DNA of 64,000 nucleotides, taken from positions 79,474,533 through 79,538,532 of the forward strand of contig CM048845.1 in NCBI GenBank assembly GCA_026545225.1, given 5' to 3'. The stretch is from Cornus controversa (lineage: Eukaryota > Streptophyta > Magnoliopsida > Cornales > Cornaceae). Below the pieces are notes generated by a model. That model did not search any database, was not told the DNA's origin, and was given only the letters and a program-made list of their open reading frames with translations. Shown in pieces: positions 45,108-57,099 of the stretch; within the stretch, counting starts at the first letter, position 1; the number at the start of each line of letters is the position of its first letter. The position numbers and the translations under genes were made by a program.

Positions 45108-45503
45108 TCAAGGCTGCACTTGCACCTCTTTCTCGTGAGTTTTTCGTGCAATTTGTCGCATGGTCTCAACCATCTTTCTCATTAATTGTGCCCCATCAAT
45201 CGGCATTTGTGGAACATTTACACCTGCACCTCGTCCTCGTGCACGTCTTGGTGGCATCTTGCTACATAGGTAACAAGAAGACACTTAATCACAAAGTATA
45301 CATAATCAATCAATCTCAATGTCCCTAATCAACAACATGACAAGTTATTCCACAATTTAACATGTAACACCAACATATAAGCACGTAAGCATATTTCACG
45401 AGAGGTCACATTCTTAAGTCTAAACATATTTCCTAGTACACACATATGGTCCAACCCTAACTTTTGTCTATGGTATTCAAATCCGGTTGCTCTAATACCA
45501 AGC

Positions 45504-47952
45504 TGTCACGCCCCAATTTCTGACTCCCAAAAACTAAGGATGATTAAGTCATAACCCATGCATCTAGTTACAATTTCTCTATGCTTATCTAAATTTTCTA
45601 CATGGAACACTTGGATTTAACTCTCAATCGCCATCATCGTAACATAACGGAAGCTTAAGTTTTATTCACCATGAGTCTTTAGGTAGGATCCATGAACCCT
45701 CGAAGCACAATCAGTACATGATGAGCCCACAGTCAGGTTTCGGTCGGCTGAAAGAGGCCTTTCGATCGGCTGAAGAATTATTTTGGCCAGCCGAAACAGG
45801 TACTTGCAGACTCTGCAGATGCAAATGTTCGGTACCTCACCACTTCGGTCGGCTGAAGGATGTTTCAACCGGCTGAAACTCTCCAGACCATGTTCCTCAC
45901 TATTTTCAAGCCTCAATTTATCCCCCACAAGGTCTATGACTCAAAGGAAACATTCTATACATGCGTACACCTCGTTTTACCACACCCAACTTCACATAAC
46001 TCATTTGATTATCAACATGAATAAATGATAAGATAAATCAAAATTATACCATGCAAAGGAAGGAAGTCTAACTCAAACATAAATCTTATATCTTATTCTC
46101 AATTAGTTTCAAGTGTCAGACATGGCTCATACATACCGAATCCAACATTTCAATCCAAATTACAACTTTGATAAATGCCTAAACATGGCATATGAAAACA
46201 TATAATAACGATAGCAAAGAAAATATAAACTTCGTAATTCAGATGCTTCATGCTCCATCAACGATCGGTGCCTTATCTGTAAAAATGGTTAGGGGAGGGG
46301 TGAGCATACAACTACGCCCAGTAGAGACACCCAAACCAACTTATGCATAAACTTGACGTGACCTACATGAATGCAAGCATGACATCCTTATATTACCTGG
46401 CACACTTCTAATGCACGTGAGATGTTATCATGGCATTCTTATATTACATGATATACGACAATGCATATGCTCAAGGAAATCTCAATTCAATACTTAGTAC
46501 AATACATACTCAATAATGATCATTTAAAGTAGAAGGTCACGAAAGCATTACCATGAATACTACAATTCAATGACAAGCTTTAAACACCATATCATGTAAG
46601 TTTCGAAATCACATAAAGGTGGGAATAGTCGTAGGTTGCGGGTTAAAAGCTTTTCGAGCAATTTTCTTAAGTATTCTACTTCACAGGCTAAAACTCGAGG
46701 GTCTAGACAAAATTCAATATTCTACTTCATGGGCTACTAACCCGAAGGTCTAGACAAAACCCCCTTAGCCAAGTTCCGGGCTCGGAGCCCCTTTTCATTT
46801 ATGACCTACTCCCAAAATCAACAACCAATCACATAGGTTTCAAGAATGGCAACACATACAATTTTAAGCGCATCATAAGCCACTTAATTTTCATGCTAAG
46901 ACATGTAGTTCCACACATATAATAATGTAACAATCTTATAATTCAAGTGCATCATGAACCACTTAATTACCATACTAAAACATGTATTCTTCATGCATAT
47001 GACAATGTAACAATTGAAGAAATGATCATTTTCATGTATTTTATCAAACATATAAAATATATCATGCATAACATAGTCCCTGCAACTATAGCTCATGTTA
47101 TAAGGTAACATTTATCCACAATTGACAACATATAGGTATTTAAACACAATTCTCATCTTAATTCACTTTGATACCCATTCAAATACACATGAATTCAACA
47201 ATATCTTCAACTAACAAGAATTAACTAAATTAAAGATACAAGACTCATTTTCTAGCAATTCTAAACATACTAACCAATTCAAATCATATCAATTCTTAAT
47301 GAATCGATGATAAAATGGAGAGAGCACCCCTACCTCAATTCCAAGCTAAATTCTCACCAAACTCAACCTTGTCTGAAATTGATTTTGTTTAGATCAATCT
47401 CGAGCCCTCAATGCATAGACCGTTTCTCTTTTCTTCGATGTCACCCAATTTTTGCCCTAAACTCCTCAAATTTGATGAAGAAGTGAAGAAGAAGAAAATG
47501 TTACTATATATAGATATATGTATATTGCTCCATTCGGTTGATTAAGAATGAGAAATGAGGGCTGAGTATTCTCTTGCCATTTATAGAATTTTGACCACTT
47601 ATTTACAAAAGTGCCACGACCTTTTCACTAAACCTTCTCGAGCTCAATTTTTGAGTTCCGTAACTCCGATTGACACAAAATTGATTCCATAGTGCGTAAA
47701 ATATTTTATTTAAGCTACTCTCCAAATTTGGAGTCATTCTTACATTTTTGGATATTTTAGGCCCACGAGGCCCGTGCCAACCGGATCCGAAAAAGTCAAC
47801 TTTTGCCAAACGCTCCAAAAACTTTTTCAAACCTTAAATAAATTCCTAAAACATGTATTTTATGTTAAAACACTTAAATAATCATTTAAAGTATTTATAT
47901 GACAATAAACGAAAATAAAGGAAAACTGGTCAAAAATGGTCACGCTCCTTAC
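45504..47952 (-). repeat. 5' LTR of the gypsy fossil
   Basis: About 2.45 kb, tgtcacgcccc ... gctccttaca on the + strand. A palindrome cluster of gcctttcgatcggctgaaga and cggtcggctgaa type lies at 45738-45885. Collinear with 50193-52713. Confidence 0.82.
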
Positions 47953-48061
47953 AAAGTATGTGGCTCAATGGTATCTCCTCTCCTTTCAAAGTGAAAAGTA
48001 AATGGTTCAAATCTCCCTAAGTGTATGTTGCAGTTTCTTGCTAGGATAGAAAAAAAAAGAT
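47953..48061 (+). mobile_element. tRNA-derived SINE
   Basis: A polymerase III A box (tggctcaatgg, 47961-47971) and a B box (ggttcaaatct, about 48003-48013) spaced as in a tRNA gene, followed by about 40 bases and an A-rich tail (about 48050-48060). It directly abuts the gypsy LTR end. Not a functional tRNA: no cloverleaf closes. Confidence 0.65.
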
Positions 48062-48109
48062 CTGATAAAATAATAACACATAGGATAAAAGAAAAATTCT
48101 TTAGGACCG

Positions 48110-48325
48110 TTATTAATTAGGTCAACTATACTTTATGGAGTGGAATGTTAGGCTTTAAAAAAGAATAAGAACAAGAATTAATGTAGCAGAAATGAGAATG
48201 CTAAGATTAATTCTTAGATTGGCTAGATAGATAGGATAACAAATGAAAGTGTAAGAGAAAAATTAGATGCAATACCCATCAACAAGAAAATAAGAAAAAG
48301 TAGACTTAGATGGTTTGAGCATATA
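48110..48325 (+). mobile_element. RTE-type LINE relic (C-terminal end)
   Basis: With frame changes it reads like the RTE-clade reverse-transcriptase tail: LYGVEC, then NVAEMRMLR, then NESVREKLDAIPINKK and SRLRWFEHI. This M-L-R ... R-L-R-W-F-x-H pattern is typical of plant RTE elements. Short and broken. Confidence 0.7.
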
Positions 48326-48379
48326 CATTGGGACCTATAGATCCGTCAATGAGAAGAAAAAAATTTAATTTTCATAAAA

Positions 48380-48525
48380 ACCAATAAAATTGCACCATTG
48401 TGATATGATAGTCACGGGTTCGAAACCGTAAACTGCCTCTCCATATGAAGGTAAGGCTACATACATACAACACTCTTTAGACCCCATAATGGCAAGAGCC
48501 TCGTGCACTGGGCCAGCCTTTTTTA
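48380..48525 (+). mobile_element. Au-type SINE
   Basis: Matches the remembered Au SINE layout: cacgggttcgaaaccgt (B box), ctgcctctccatatgaaggt, aaggctacatac, a gaccccataatggcaagagc block, tcgtgcactgggccagcc and a T-rich end. The 5' A-box part is degraded or missing. Au SINEs are spread across flowering plants. Confidence 0.75.
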
Positions 48526-49221
48526 GAAGATAAAAAATAAAAAGGGTGACCAAAAATAACATGAGATGGAGTTATTAGAAAATAAAGTTATTAGAAATGA
48601 CTTTAAAAGGCGGTTGACATGCAATAGAAAAGAATGGAGACAGAGAATTCATGTGGCCGACCTTATTCACGTGGGAACAAGGTAAAGATTATGATGATAC
48701 GTTAAATCAAAAAAATATATAATAATACTCAGTTTGTTAAGAAATTTTTTTTATTTAGGGACCGAAAAAAAAGAAAATCCTTTTACTCGAAAGAGGCCTT
48801 AGGTGACCCTCAATAGTTGTAATTCATTTTGAAAAATTCAAAATTTGTTTCTCAACCATCTCCAATTAATATAAATATGTATAATCTATATTACTTTCAT
48901 TTGTACACTGAAAGCTTCTTCTCAACCACCTCCAAGGAATATATATATATATATATAAATATACACACACACACATTCCCACTATCTCAATTCGGTATTC
49001 AAAAAGTGAAACATTTCTCTGTATATCATTATAAATGATCTTGTATTTAAATTTGGGAGTGTGACAGAGGGGCTAAAAATCACAATATAGTGTGCTATGG
49101 GAAAGAAGATGGATTAGGGTTACAAGACAATGATTGGCTAACCCAACCAATCAGGAATGGAGAGACTGAACTCTCTCCATTCCTCAGATGCAACAAGTGG
49201 GACCCGTGTTTGGGTCTCACT
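48526..49221. other. Intergenic, no feature seen
   Basis: AT-rich, with TA and CA microsatellites near 48940-48976. No gene or element end recognised. Confidence 0.45.
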
Positions 49222-52200
49222 TGTAATACCCCGCTCCAACACATGGTATGATATTATCTGTTTTGGGCCCAAGTCCACACGGTTTTGCTTTTGAGTTTTT
49301 ATCCCAAAAGGCCTCATACCATTTGGAGAGAACATACTACATATAAGCACATCCCCTTCTCCACACCCAGGTGATGTGGGAATAAGCAATCCTGACATGC
49401 CCCGGTAGCAATCCTGACATACCCCGGTAATCCACCCCGAGAGTGATTACAATCCACCCCCCTATGAGGCTCGACATCCTCGTCGGCACACTTTTGGCTG
49501 GGTTCAGGCTCTGATACCAACTGTAATACCTCGTTCCACCTAATGGTATGATATTGTCCACTTTGGGCCTAAGCCCGCATGATTTTATTCTTGGGATTTA
49601 CCCCAAAAGGCCTCATACCATTTGAAGAGAACACACTACATATAAGCACGTCACCTTCTCCATACCCATGTGATGTGGGATTGAACAATCCTGACAAGCC
49701 TTGGCAATCCACCCCCTGTGAGGGCCAACGTCCTCTTCGGCACACTTTCGGCTGGGTTTAGGCTCTGATACCAACTGTAATACCCCGCTCCAACACATAG
49801 TATGATATTTTCCGCTTTGGGCTTAGTCCGCACGGTTTTGCTCTTGGGTTTTACCTCAAAAGGCCTCATACCATTTGAAGAGAACATATTACATATAAGC
49901 ACATCCCCTTCTCCACACTCAGATGATGTGGGATTGAGCAATCTTGACATTCTCTAGTAGCAATCCTAACATGGCCTGGCAATCCACCTCGCGGGTGATT
50001 ACAATCCACCCCCTATGAGGCCCGACGTCCTCGTCGGCACACTTTCGGTTGGGTTCAGTGTAACGCCCCGGAACCCAGACCGTCGGGACTGCCCCCCAGT
50101 GGACCCAAATCCCGAGGTGTGAACCCGTTCACTCAATCCCGTGAACAACCTTAACCACATTCATGTGATAGTATCAAGCTGTGATACCATCCTGTCACGC
50201 CCCAATTCCTGACTCCCGAAAAATCAGAGGTGAACCTATTCATTAAACCCTAATGAACCTCCTCCTATTTCTCGATTATCGCAGAAGCTAACCATACGCA
50301 TGTAATTATCTATGCGTATACTCATCACCATCCATTCCAAAGGGCCACACATCGGTCTATGCATCCATGACCTTCTATTTCTACTCTCAGATCACGAAAA
50401 ATCATCAAATTTCACATTTTTAAGGGTTACAGGACTTTCAGTCGCGTAAAACTTCAGTTTTAGACGCCTGAAACTTCCAGAGAGTTTGTATATCCAAAAA
50501 TAGCACTTTCAGTCGCCTGAAAGTGAACTTTCAGCAGGCTGAAAGTACTAGTGCCTGAATTTTTGACAACATTCCTCAACCTGACTTCAAATGCTAATAT
50601 CTCACAATCCATAAGTCCGTTTGACTTGAAATTTCACATGAATCATCCTTAACATGTCTAGTTTCTAACCCAATTTAAATCACTCAAAAATACTAACCAC
50701 AACTCAAGTTATGCTCAAATTAGTGGCTGTGGGTCAGATTACCCACCCTTGCACCAAAACATGCATATCTTCCTCAATTTAAATCCAAACAAGGTCCATG
50801 ACCTATCAAATTGAAGCTAACACAATTATCTTACTATATACATAAATTCTATTTTCACATGATTAACCATACAAGAAATCATAACTAAAGAGAAAAATAG
50901 TTCTATGATGCCATACATCTCCCACACATACACTTGTCTCAAAAGGTACATATCGGTCATATGGTTTTCCAAGTTTATAGTCATTACAAGAATTCACACA
51001 TAAGGTTCAAAATGCAACAAATTCTACCATGACTACAACTAGTTCATTACCGGGCCACAAGCCGACACAGATAGCCAAACGTACAAAATTAACAAGGAAA
51101 TGAGTTCTAAGACTCTAAATCTATATCATGAATGCTCACCATCCATTACTTCCTTGCCATGTCCTAAAAATGTTAATGTAGGGGATGAGCAAGTTCAACG
51201 GCTCAAAGTAATATGTTGTGCAATACACTCAAGTCTACATTTCATATAATTGCATAAAGGAATCACCAATGCACAATTTAGCTACGTGTCATGCTTCCTA
51301 GCATTCTAGTTAAAGCCATACATTCATTTTCATGGCATACTCATCAAATACATTTGACAACCATAATTTCACCACATATTTCATTGCACAATCCATCATA
51401 TCTATAACATATGATACATTCAAATTCATCCACAATTCCACTTGCTTCACATAGGTCACATTACTTCACATAGTTCAACACAAATTCACATAGTACTCGG
51501 AATTGAACTCACACTCACACCACACACCCAAGATATGTACCGAAGTCCCACATCTTAAAATCCTTTGGCTATTTCGGGCTACTAACCCGTTCAGTCACCA
51601 CCCACTTACGCAAGGTAGAGGACTTTCAACCCCAAAGAGGATGTTTTCCTCTTCTATTTTCTATGAGTCATTCTCGAGTATTCATTACAAACACAAAATA
51701 CTTCACCTTTTTGCACATACATTTACACATTGGATGCATTGCACTCAATACATGCCCTATATCCATTTTAGCATGTTATTCAACCATTCACAATGCCACA
51801 ATCATACTTTCAATTCCCAAACTCAAGCTTTTCAATAACTTCACCAAAATTCACATATGCAATTTATATATCAATTTGCACAATTAAGCAATCCATGCAT
51901 TCAATGACATTTATCAACCATTTCCAATTTAAAAGACATATTTCATCAATTAAATTCAACAATAAATTCACAAAATCTCATATTATCATATATAACACAA
52001 TTTCATCAATTTTATGCTAAAAATATGAAATTAAATTTGAAATGTAAGACACAACACACACCCTCTACCTCAATAGCTATAGTTTCAAGCTATTCCTTAC
52101 TTCACTTGAAAATTTTACTTTCTTGAAAATTAATTCCGAACGATCAAATACAAGCCTTCGTCGTGTGGATCGTTTCTTTCTTCTTCGGTGAACTCAAAAT

Positions 52201-53238
52201 TCCACCCGAAGTCCTTCTAAATTGATGAAGAAGAGAAGGAGAAGAAGTTGCTATGTTTGTGTATACATATATGATGTTCACGGCTGAGGGAAGAAGAGAA
52301 TAGGGGTGGGTTCTCTCCTCTTCTATTTATAGAAAAAAAGACCTACCCATAATTACAACAATGTCATTACTTTTCCACTAAACCTTCCCGAGCTCATTTT
52401 CGGAGTTTCGTAACTCCGATTGATACGAAATCGATTCTGTAACGCGTTAAATATTTTATTTAAGCTACCCTCTGAATTTGAAATCATTTCGAGACTTTTT
52501 GATTTTCTGGGCCCAGGGGGCCCGCGCCCACAGGTTGATTGGACCCGAAAAAGTCAACTTTAGCCAAACGCTCCAAAATTTTCCCCAAACCTTAGATATG
52601 TTATCTAAACATGAATTTCACATTTAAAACACATATAAAATCATTTAAAGCATCAATATGACCATAAAATGAAAATACAAGAAAACCGACCAAAAATGGT
52701 CACGGTTCTTACATTCAGGCTCTGATACCAACTGTAATACCCCGCTTCAACACATGGTATGATATTGTCCATTTTAGGCCTAAGCCTGTAAGGTTTTGCT
52801 CTTGGGTTTTACCCCAAAAGGCCTCATACCATTGGAGAGAACCCACTACATATAAGCACATCCCCTTCTCCACACCTAGGCGATGTGGGATTGAGCAATC
52901 CTGACATGCCCCGAAAATCCACCCTGTGGGTGATTACAATCCACCCCCTATGAGGCCCGACGTCCTCGTCAGCACACACTTTCGGCTGGGTTTAGGCTCT
53001 GATACCAACTGTAATACCACGTTCCAACACATGGTATGATATTGTTCGCTTTGGGCCCAAGCCCGCATGGTTTTGCTATTTGGTTTTACCCCAAAAGGCC
53101 TCATACCATTTGGAGAGAACACACCACATATAAGCACATCCCCTTCTCTACACCCAGGCGATGTGGGATTGAGCAGTCCTGACATGACCTAGAAGCAATC
53201 CTGATATGCCCCAGCAATCCACCTCGCGGGTGATTACA
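49222..53238 (-). mobile_element. TRIM array, five LTRs and four internal segments
   Basis: Fossil. LTRs (tgtaatac... to ...gtgattaca on the + strand, about 205-230 bases) at about 49222-49451, 49522-49700, 49776-50003, 52733-52938 and 53010-53238, joined by four internal segments of about 70 bases. Each internal segment ends ggctctgataccaac, the complement of a tRNA-Met primer site. Outer target duplication tcact/ccact (49217-49221, 53239-53243), one mismatch. The third internal segment is split by a gypsy LTR element (50059-52713). No protein. Confidence 0.85.
50059..52713 (-). mobile_element. Gypsy LTR element nested in the TRIM array
   Basis: Fossil. Perfect target duplication TTCAG (50054-50058, 52714-52718). 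It runs tgtaacgccccgg ... ggttcttaca on the + strand and contains a full LTR (50193-52713) related to 45504-47952, preceded by gctgtgatacca, a decayed primer-site complement, and about 130 bases of another LTR-like end. No coding part. A palindrome cluster (actttcagtcgcctgaaagt type) lies at 50434-50556. Younger than the TRIM array that hosts it. Confidence 0.82.
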
Positions 53239-54448
53239 CCACTTGCTCCATTTAAAGGCTAGAGATACTTCTGTAACCTTCTTTGAATGATGGGTTTGGT
53301 TTTTATATAAGGACAATACTTGACTCTATCCATATTAGAAGGAAGTTCCTTCTGAACCAATAAAAAAGCTTGACACATGTCTAAAGCTTTTTTTTTAAAA
53401 AAGATGGGTCTTTTTTTTGAGTTATCCAAAAGATAACGTATTTTTTTCCTTTCTCTCTCACGTCTGGCCGTACTCATTCTCTCTTTCCATCGTCACTGAC
53501 TTTATAGTTCTTTTTCCTTACCTGTAGTCGAAACACTAATCTTCATCTTTCTCTTTCGTGAGTCGACCTCAACTGCTTGACACCTCTTCCATTTCCAATT
53601 AAACTCTACCATTCTACATTTAACAAGGATTGATTATTGGAGCTAGTATGTTCAAATATATATTTTTTAAGAGTTTAACTGTCAAAATTATACTTGAGGA
53701 GGTTAGTTGCTAAAAAATATATGGTTCAATCGGTTTCTTGCCATTAACCCTTGAGTGTTCGTTTGGTCAGACAGAATGGTTAGATTATATATTTTATATT
53801 ATATTATATATTTTTTCCTAAACTACATAATTTTCTTATATTTTCTCCTAAACCATCTAGGACTAGGAATGATTTTCTCTTAAGTTCACTTAGCCTCCAA
53901 GATTATGTGCCGATAAATAGGCCTTTATGTATTGTTCACAAGTCAAATCAATTCTCTTTGTATCAGAGCTTACCAATCTCTGATAGTCTTCACATTTTAT
54001 TGTGTCACCTTCGGGGATGTCACTATCGGCTTCATCCCGACAAGCAATCGTCAAAATAACTTTTGCCTTATATATATATATATATAGCTCAAATAAGAAA
54101 TGAGTAGACTGGCCTGTAAACTAGCCAAGTTAAAAGCATCTATCTTTTTCTCACGTAATCCCTTTAAGTGCAAGTAAGAAAGGGCCAACAATAAAGCAAA
54201 GAGAAAGGAGTAATCGGGAACTAGCAAGATACCAACAAGAAAGCAAGAAGACCAGAGAAAGCTAAATCTATAGTAGCGAAAAATTGAGTTCTTTCCCAGT
54301 CTGCAGTTGCGGAAGTTGAATCAGTTGAAAGTCAAGAAAGACAGTGGGACACTTCCTATGATGCCTTTACCTAGCCCTTATTTATGCCTTAACCTATGCC
54401 TATGCTCTAGCTGTCTATGCCTATGCCCATGCTCTTTGCCTTTGTTGC

Positions 54449-54506
<58 letters not shown>

Positions 54507-55449
54507 TCACATTTCGTTGCGTCATCGCCGGGATGGCACCATCGGCTTCATCCCGGTGAAAAATCGTCAAAATAGCTTATCTAACATGAACTATGGTAGA
54601 GAGTGAAAGTGAAAGAAAAGTGAAGTGAAGGAAAATAAAATTTAGTTTCCCAAATGAAATTTTTTCAGAAAAGTTGTGGAAAAATCTTATTTCGTTAAGT
54701 TTGGATAGCATAAAAGTGAAAAGGAAGAAAAGGACTCTACTCGTCAAGATTACCCTTATGATTTCAAATACTAGGAATTTGTGTTTAATAAAAATTCTTC
54801 ATACCCCATTGTTTATATTCATTTTTAAATAATTTATATTTAAAAAAAAGCTTCGTAATATACATACATATATATATATATATATATTATGCACAACGAG
54901 AAGGAATTTTATTGAGAAACATTTACCAAAATACACATCAATGCATTAATTCATCTTTATATATTAGACTTCTAATCTTGTCAGAACTGTTCTTCACAAA
55001 CCACCTCTAATCTAACATCAATAGCCACATTGGAGAAACAATTTTTGCCGCGTGCTTAGACTGTATAAACTGATTCTTAGGAAAAAAAATATTGCTATAT
55101 GTTTAGCATGGGCGGGCTAATAGAGCTGCGTGCTTAGATTGTATAAACTGATTCTTAGGAAAAAAATATTGCTATGTGTTTAACATAGGCTGGCTTATAG
55201 ATGAAGAAACAATTAAATTAATAAGGGTATAATAAAAAAATAAAACATAAAAGAATAACTTCACGAGAAACTGAAATTTTCCTATGTTTTATACAGAAAA
55301 CATTTTGAGGAAAAACAGACAAGTACGAGAGTCCTAATTTTCTAAAAAAATTTTGTTTCACGCTATCCAAACTCTAAAATTTTAAAAAAAATTTCTGTTT
55401 CTTTTCTTTTACTACTACTTCCACTAACCAAACTCACCCTAAATAAATA
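53239..55449. other. Intergenic, AT-rich, no gene
   Basis: A repeated piece with atcggcttcatcccg and aatcgtcaaaata occurs near 54025 and 54547. 54455-54504 is a (TA)n tract. 54595-54720 and 55300-55440 share inverted gtttggatag/ctatccaaac motifs, which could be the ends of a MITE-like element. No coding gene recognised. Confidence 0.45.
55046..55200 (+). repeat. ~76 bp tandem duplication
   Basis: Two copies of a unit containing gcgtgcttaga, tgtataaactgattcttagg and atattgctat, starting near 55048 and 55124, with a few differences. Confidence 0.85.
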
Positions 55450-55776
55450 GAGTAAATTACTCTGATCTCCCTTAAGTTTGACTTAATTACTCTCAAATTA
55501 AAATTTTTACAAAATTACTCTAACACCCCTATTAGACTAATGATCTGTTAAACAAAATCACATCTAATATACAATTACAAAAGTACTCTCAAGTTATAAT
55601 TCTTTTATGTAAAAATAATCTCAATTTCTAATCATATTTTTTTCTATAAATGCCACACCAACACTATTGCCATCGAGGGTAGTTTTGGCATTATAATTAT
55701 AATTTTTTTTTTTTTTATGTTAATCGACTTTAACGAAGCTAACTATAAATTAATATTAGATGGAGTAGATCACTAT
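55450..55776. mobile_element. Mutator-like MITE, incomplete copy
   Basis: Reverse-oriented relative of the MITE at 4222-4593: gagtaaattactctgatctc at its left end, aaaattactctaacacccct and ttaatcgactttaacgaagc inside. The right terminal repeat is missing by about 40 bases. Confidence 0.7.
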
Positions 55777-56272
55777 AAATTAAAAATTTTAATCCGCTAG
55801 TAATTACGAGTCGGATAAAACACAGGGCAGGTATAGTAATTTTCCATATATATATATATAATCTAATACAACCACACAAGTCAAGCGATCACTCCTAGTC
55901 AATCTCCGATCAGTGCCATCTTCGATCTACGGTCAGTGTCGCTCCGATCTTTTCCATCTCCGATCAGTGAATGGCGAACCCATCTGTAATCTTTTCTTTC
56001 TGATTTCTTTTTGCTCCTTTGTTGTAGAACCCATATGTGAACGACTGAACTGAATTTGATAGTTTGTGATGATAATTTTAGAGTTACTGGTGTGAAATTG
56101 TGAACCATCCCTCCACCCAGTATAAGGTTTAGTTTTTGCTATTAATACCACTGTAATGGTAGGATGCTATTTTACATAGAACCTGACAAGTTTTGTGCCC
56201 ATGCTTGTGATCTTAAATGGCGCGGGTTGGGTCGGGATCTTAAACAGGGGCGGGGACGGGATACGAGGTTTT
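55777..56272. other. Intergenic, no feature seen
   Basis: A gatcagtg-type motif (tctccgatcagtg) recurs near 55902, 55926 and 55958. Otherwise nothing recognised. Confidence 0.4.
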
Positions 56273-56442
56273 TGGGTGAGCTGGGCATATCAGGTTATCA
56301 GTTTGCTCATTCAATAAAAATGCATCATTTCGGTTTGTTGTGAGAGCAGTTTTTGTACGAAGGTGGGACTAATTTTACCGAATGGTGCATTTTTATTAGG
56401 TGGGCATACCAATAATGTGGTGTGCCTGGCTCACCCAGTATC
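56273..56442. mobile_element. Foldback MITE, ~170 bp
   Basis: About 60-base arms in inverted orientation, opening tgggtgagctgggcatat and closing ggctcaccca, with a ~45-base loop; shared core aataaaaatgca(t/c)cat. The arms match at roughly three quarters of sites by eye. No coding sequence. Target duplication not clear. Confidence 0.7.
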
Positions 56443-56801
56443 TAGTCGGGTACAAGGGTCATTTGCAGGTCTGTAATCGAGCCGAGCCGAGTAGTGGCCT
56501 GTTTGAGCTCGGCTCGGTCTACACCAGAAGTGCTCGAGCTCAGCTCAAGCTTGACTCGAGCTTCCCAATCAGTGATTGAACTCAGTTTGTCAATGTTCGC
56601 GATTCAGTCGAGCTCGGCTTGAAACTCGTTTACATATATATTATATCACACAGACAAACACGCAATATGTTATGCAATTTGTGCATATATATATATCATA
56701 GACATGTCTGTATATGTCATACCTAATCGTATGAAGGGGTTGTGGCTAGTTTCGATCTTGACTACCAATCTCCAATCTCCACAATTGTGTGCTACCAAAG
56801 G

Positions 56802-57046
56802 TGTTAGAATTGGTTAATTTACTTTTAGCTGATTTAGCTTAGTTGATTAGGTTACTATGGTTAGCATCTTTTCCTGACCATGGTTAGTTGACTAGCTATT
56901 GTTAGATCTTGGTTACAACTGTTTGCTAAATTCTAGCTGAGGTGTCCAGATTGTGCCTTCAGTCACGTGAATAAAGAGGGGACCTCAGCCTCTTGTATTT
57001 TTCAATTTTCAATCAATGTAATACAGAAAAAGCTTCTTCTCTAATA
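56802..57046 (+). repeat. 5' LTR of the copia element
   Basis: 245 bases, TGTTAGAATTGG ... CTTCTCTAATA. The inner end is TA rather than the common CA, in both copies. Confidence 0.93.
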
Positions 57047-57099
57047 TGGTATCAGAGAACCCTCGGTTGCTGCCTCCAATGGTCCCGGTCCATGGAAGC

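Larger units (their letters stand above)
42990..47952 (-). mobile_element. Ty3/gypsy fossil (gag, protease, RT, one LTR)
   Basis: Minus strand. LTR at 45504-47952 (TGTAAGGAGCGTG ... GGGGCGTGACA in element orientation) with its primer site at 45490-45500 (gctctaatacca on the + strand). Then gag (about 45240-44565: CATLHLSGE-like and EYETKFTSLACFAPEM), zinc knuckles (about 44410-44270), protease (LVDSGTSHSFIS, DVILDIDWLS near 44028-43750) and the start of reverse transcriptase (to about 42990). The remaining pol and the other LTR are not in the window. Broken, with several breaks. The LTR family recurs at 50059-52713. Confidence 0.85.

Noticed and set aside
47961-48013. Possible functional tRNA gene
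   Set aside because: A and B boxes are present, but no cloverleaf with a closing acceptor stem can be drawn, and an A-rich tail follows; it fits a SINE.
53335-53390. gaaggaagttccttctg stretch resembling the Mutator-like element end at 4860
   Set aside because: The shared part is mostly a short palindrome; the following bases do not align well and no 9 bp duplication or partner end was found.
23512-54606. Several small frames over (TA)n tracts, such as those at 23512-23739, 30300-30530 and 54307-54606
   Set aside because: Tyr/Ile alternation is a direct product of the microsatellite; no real gene.
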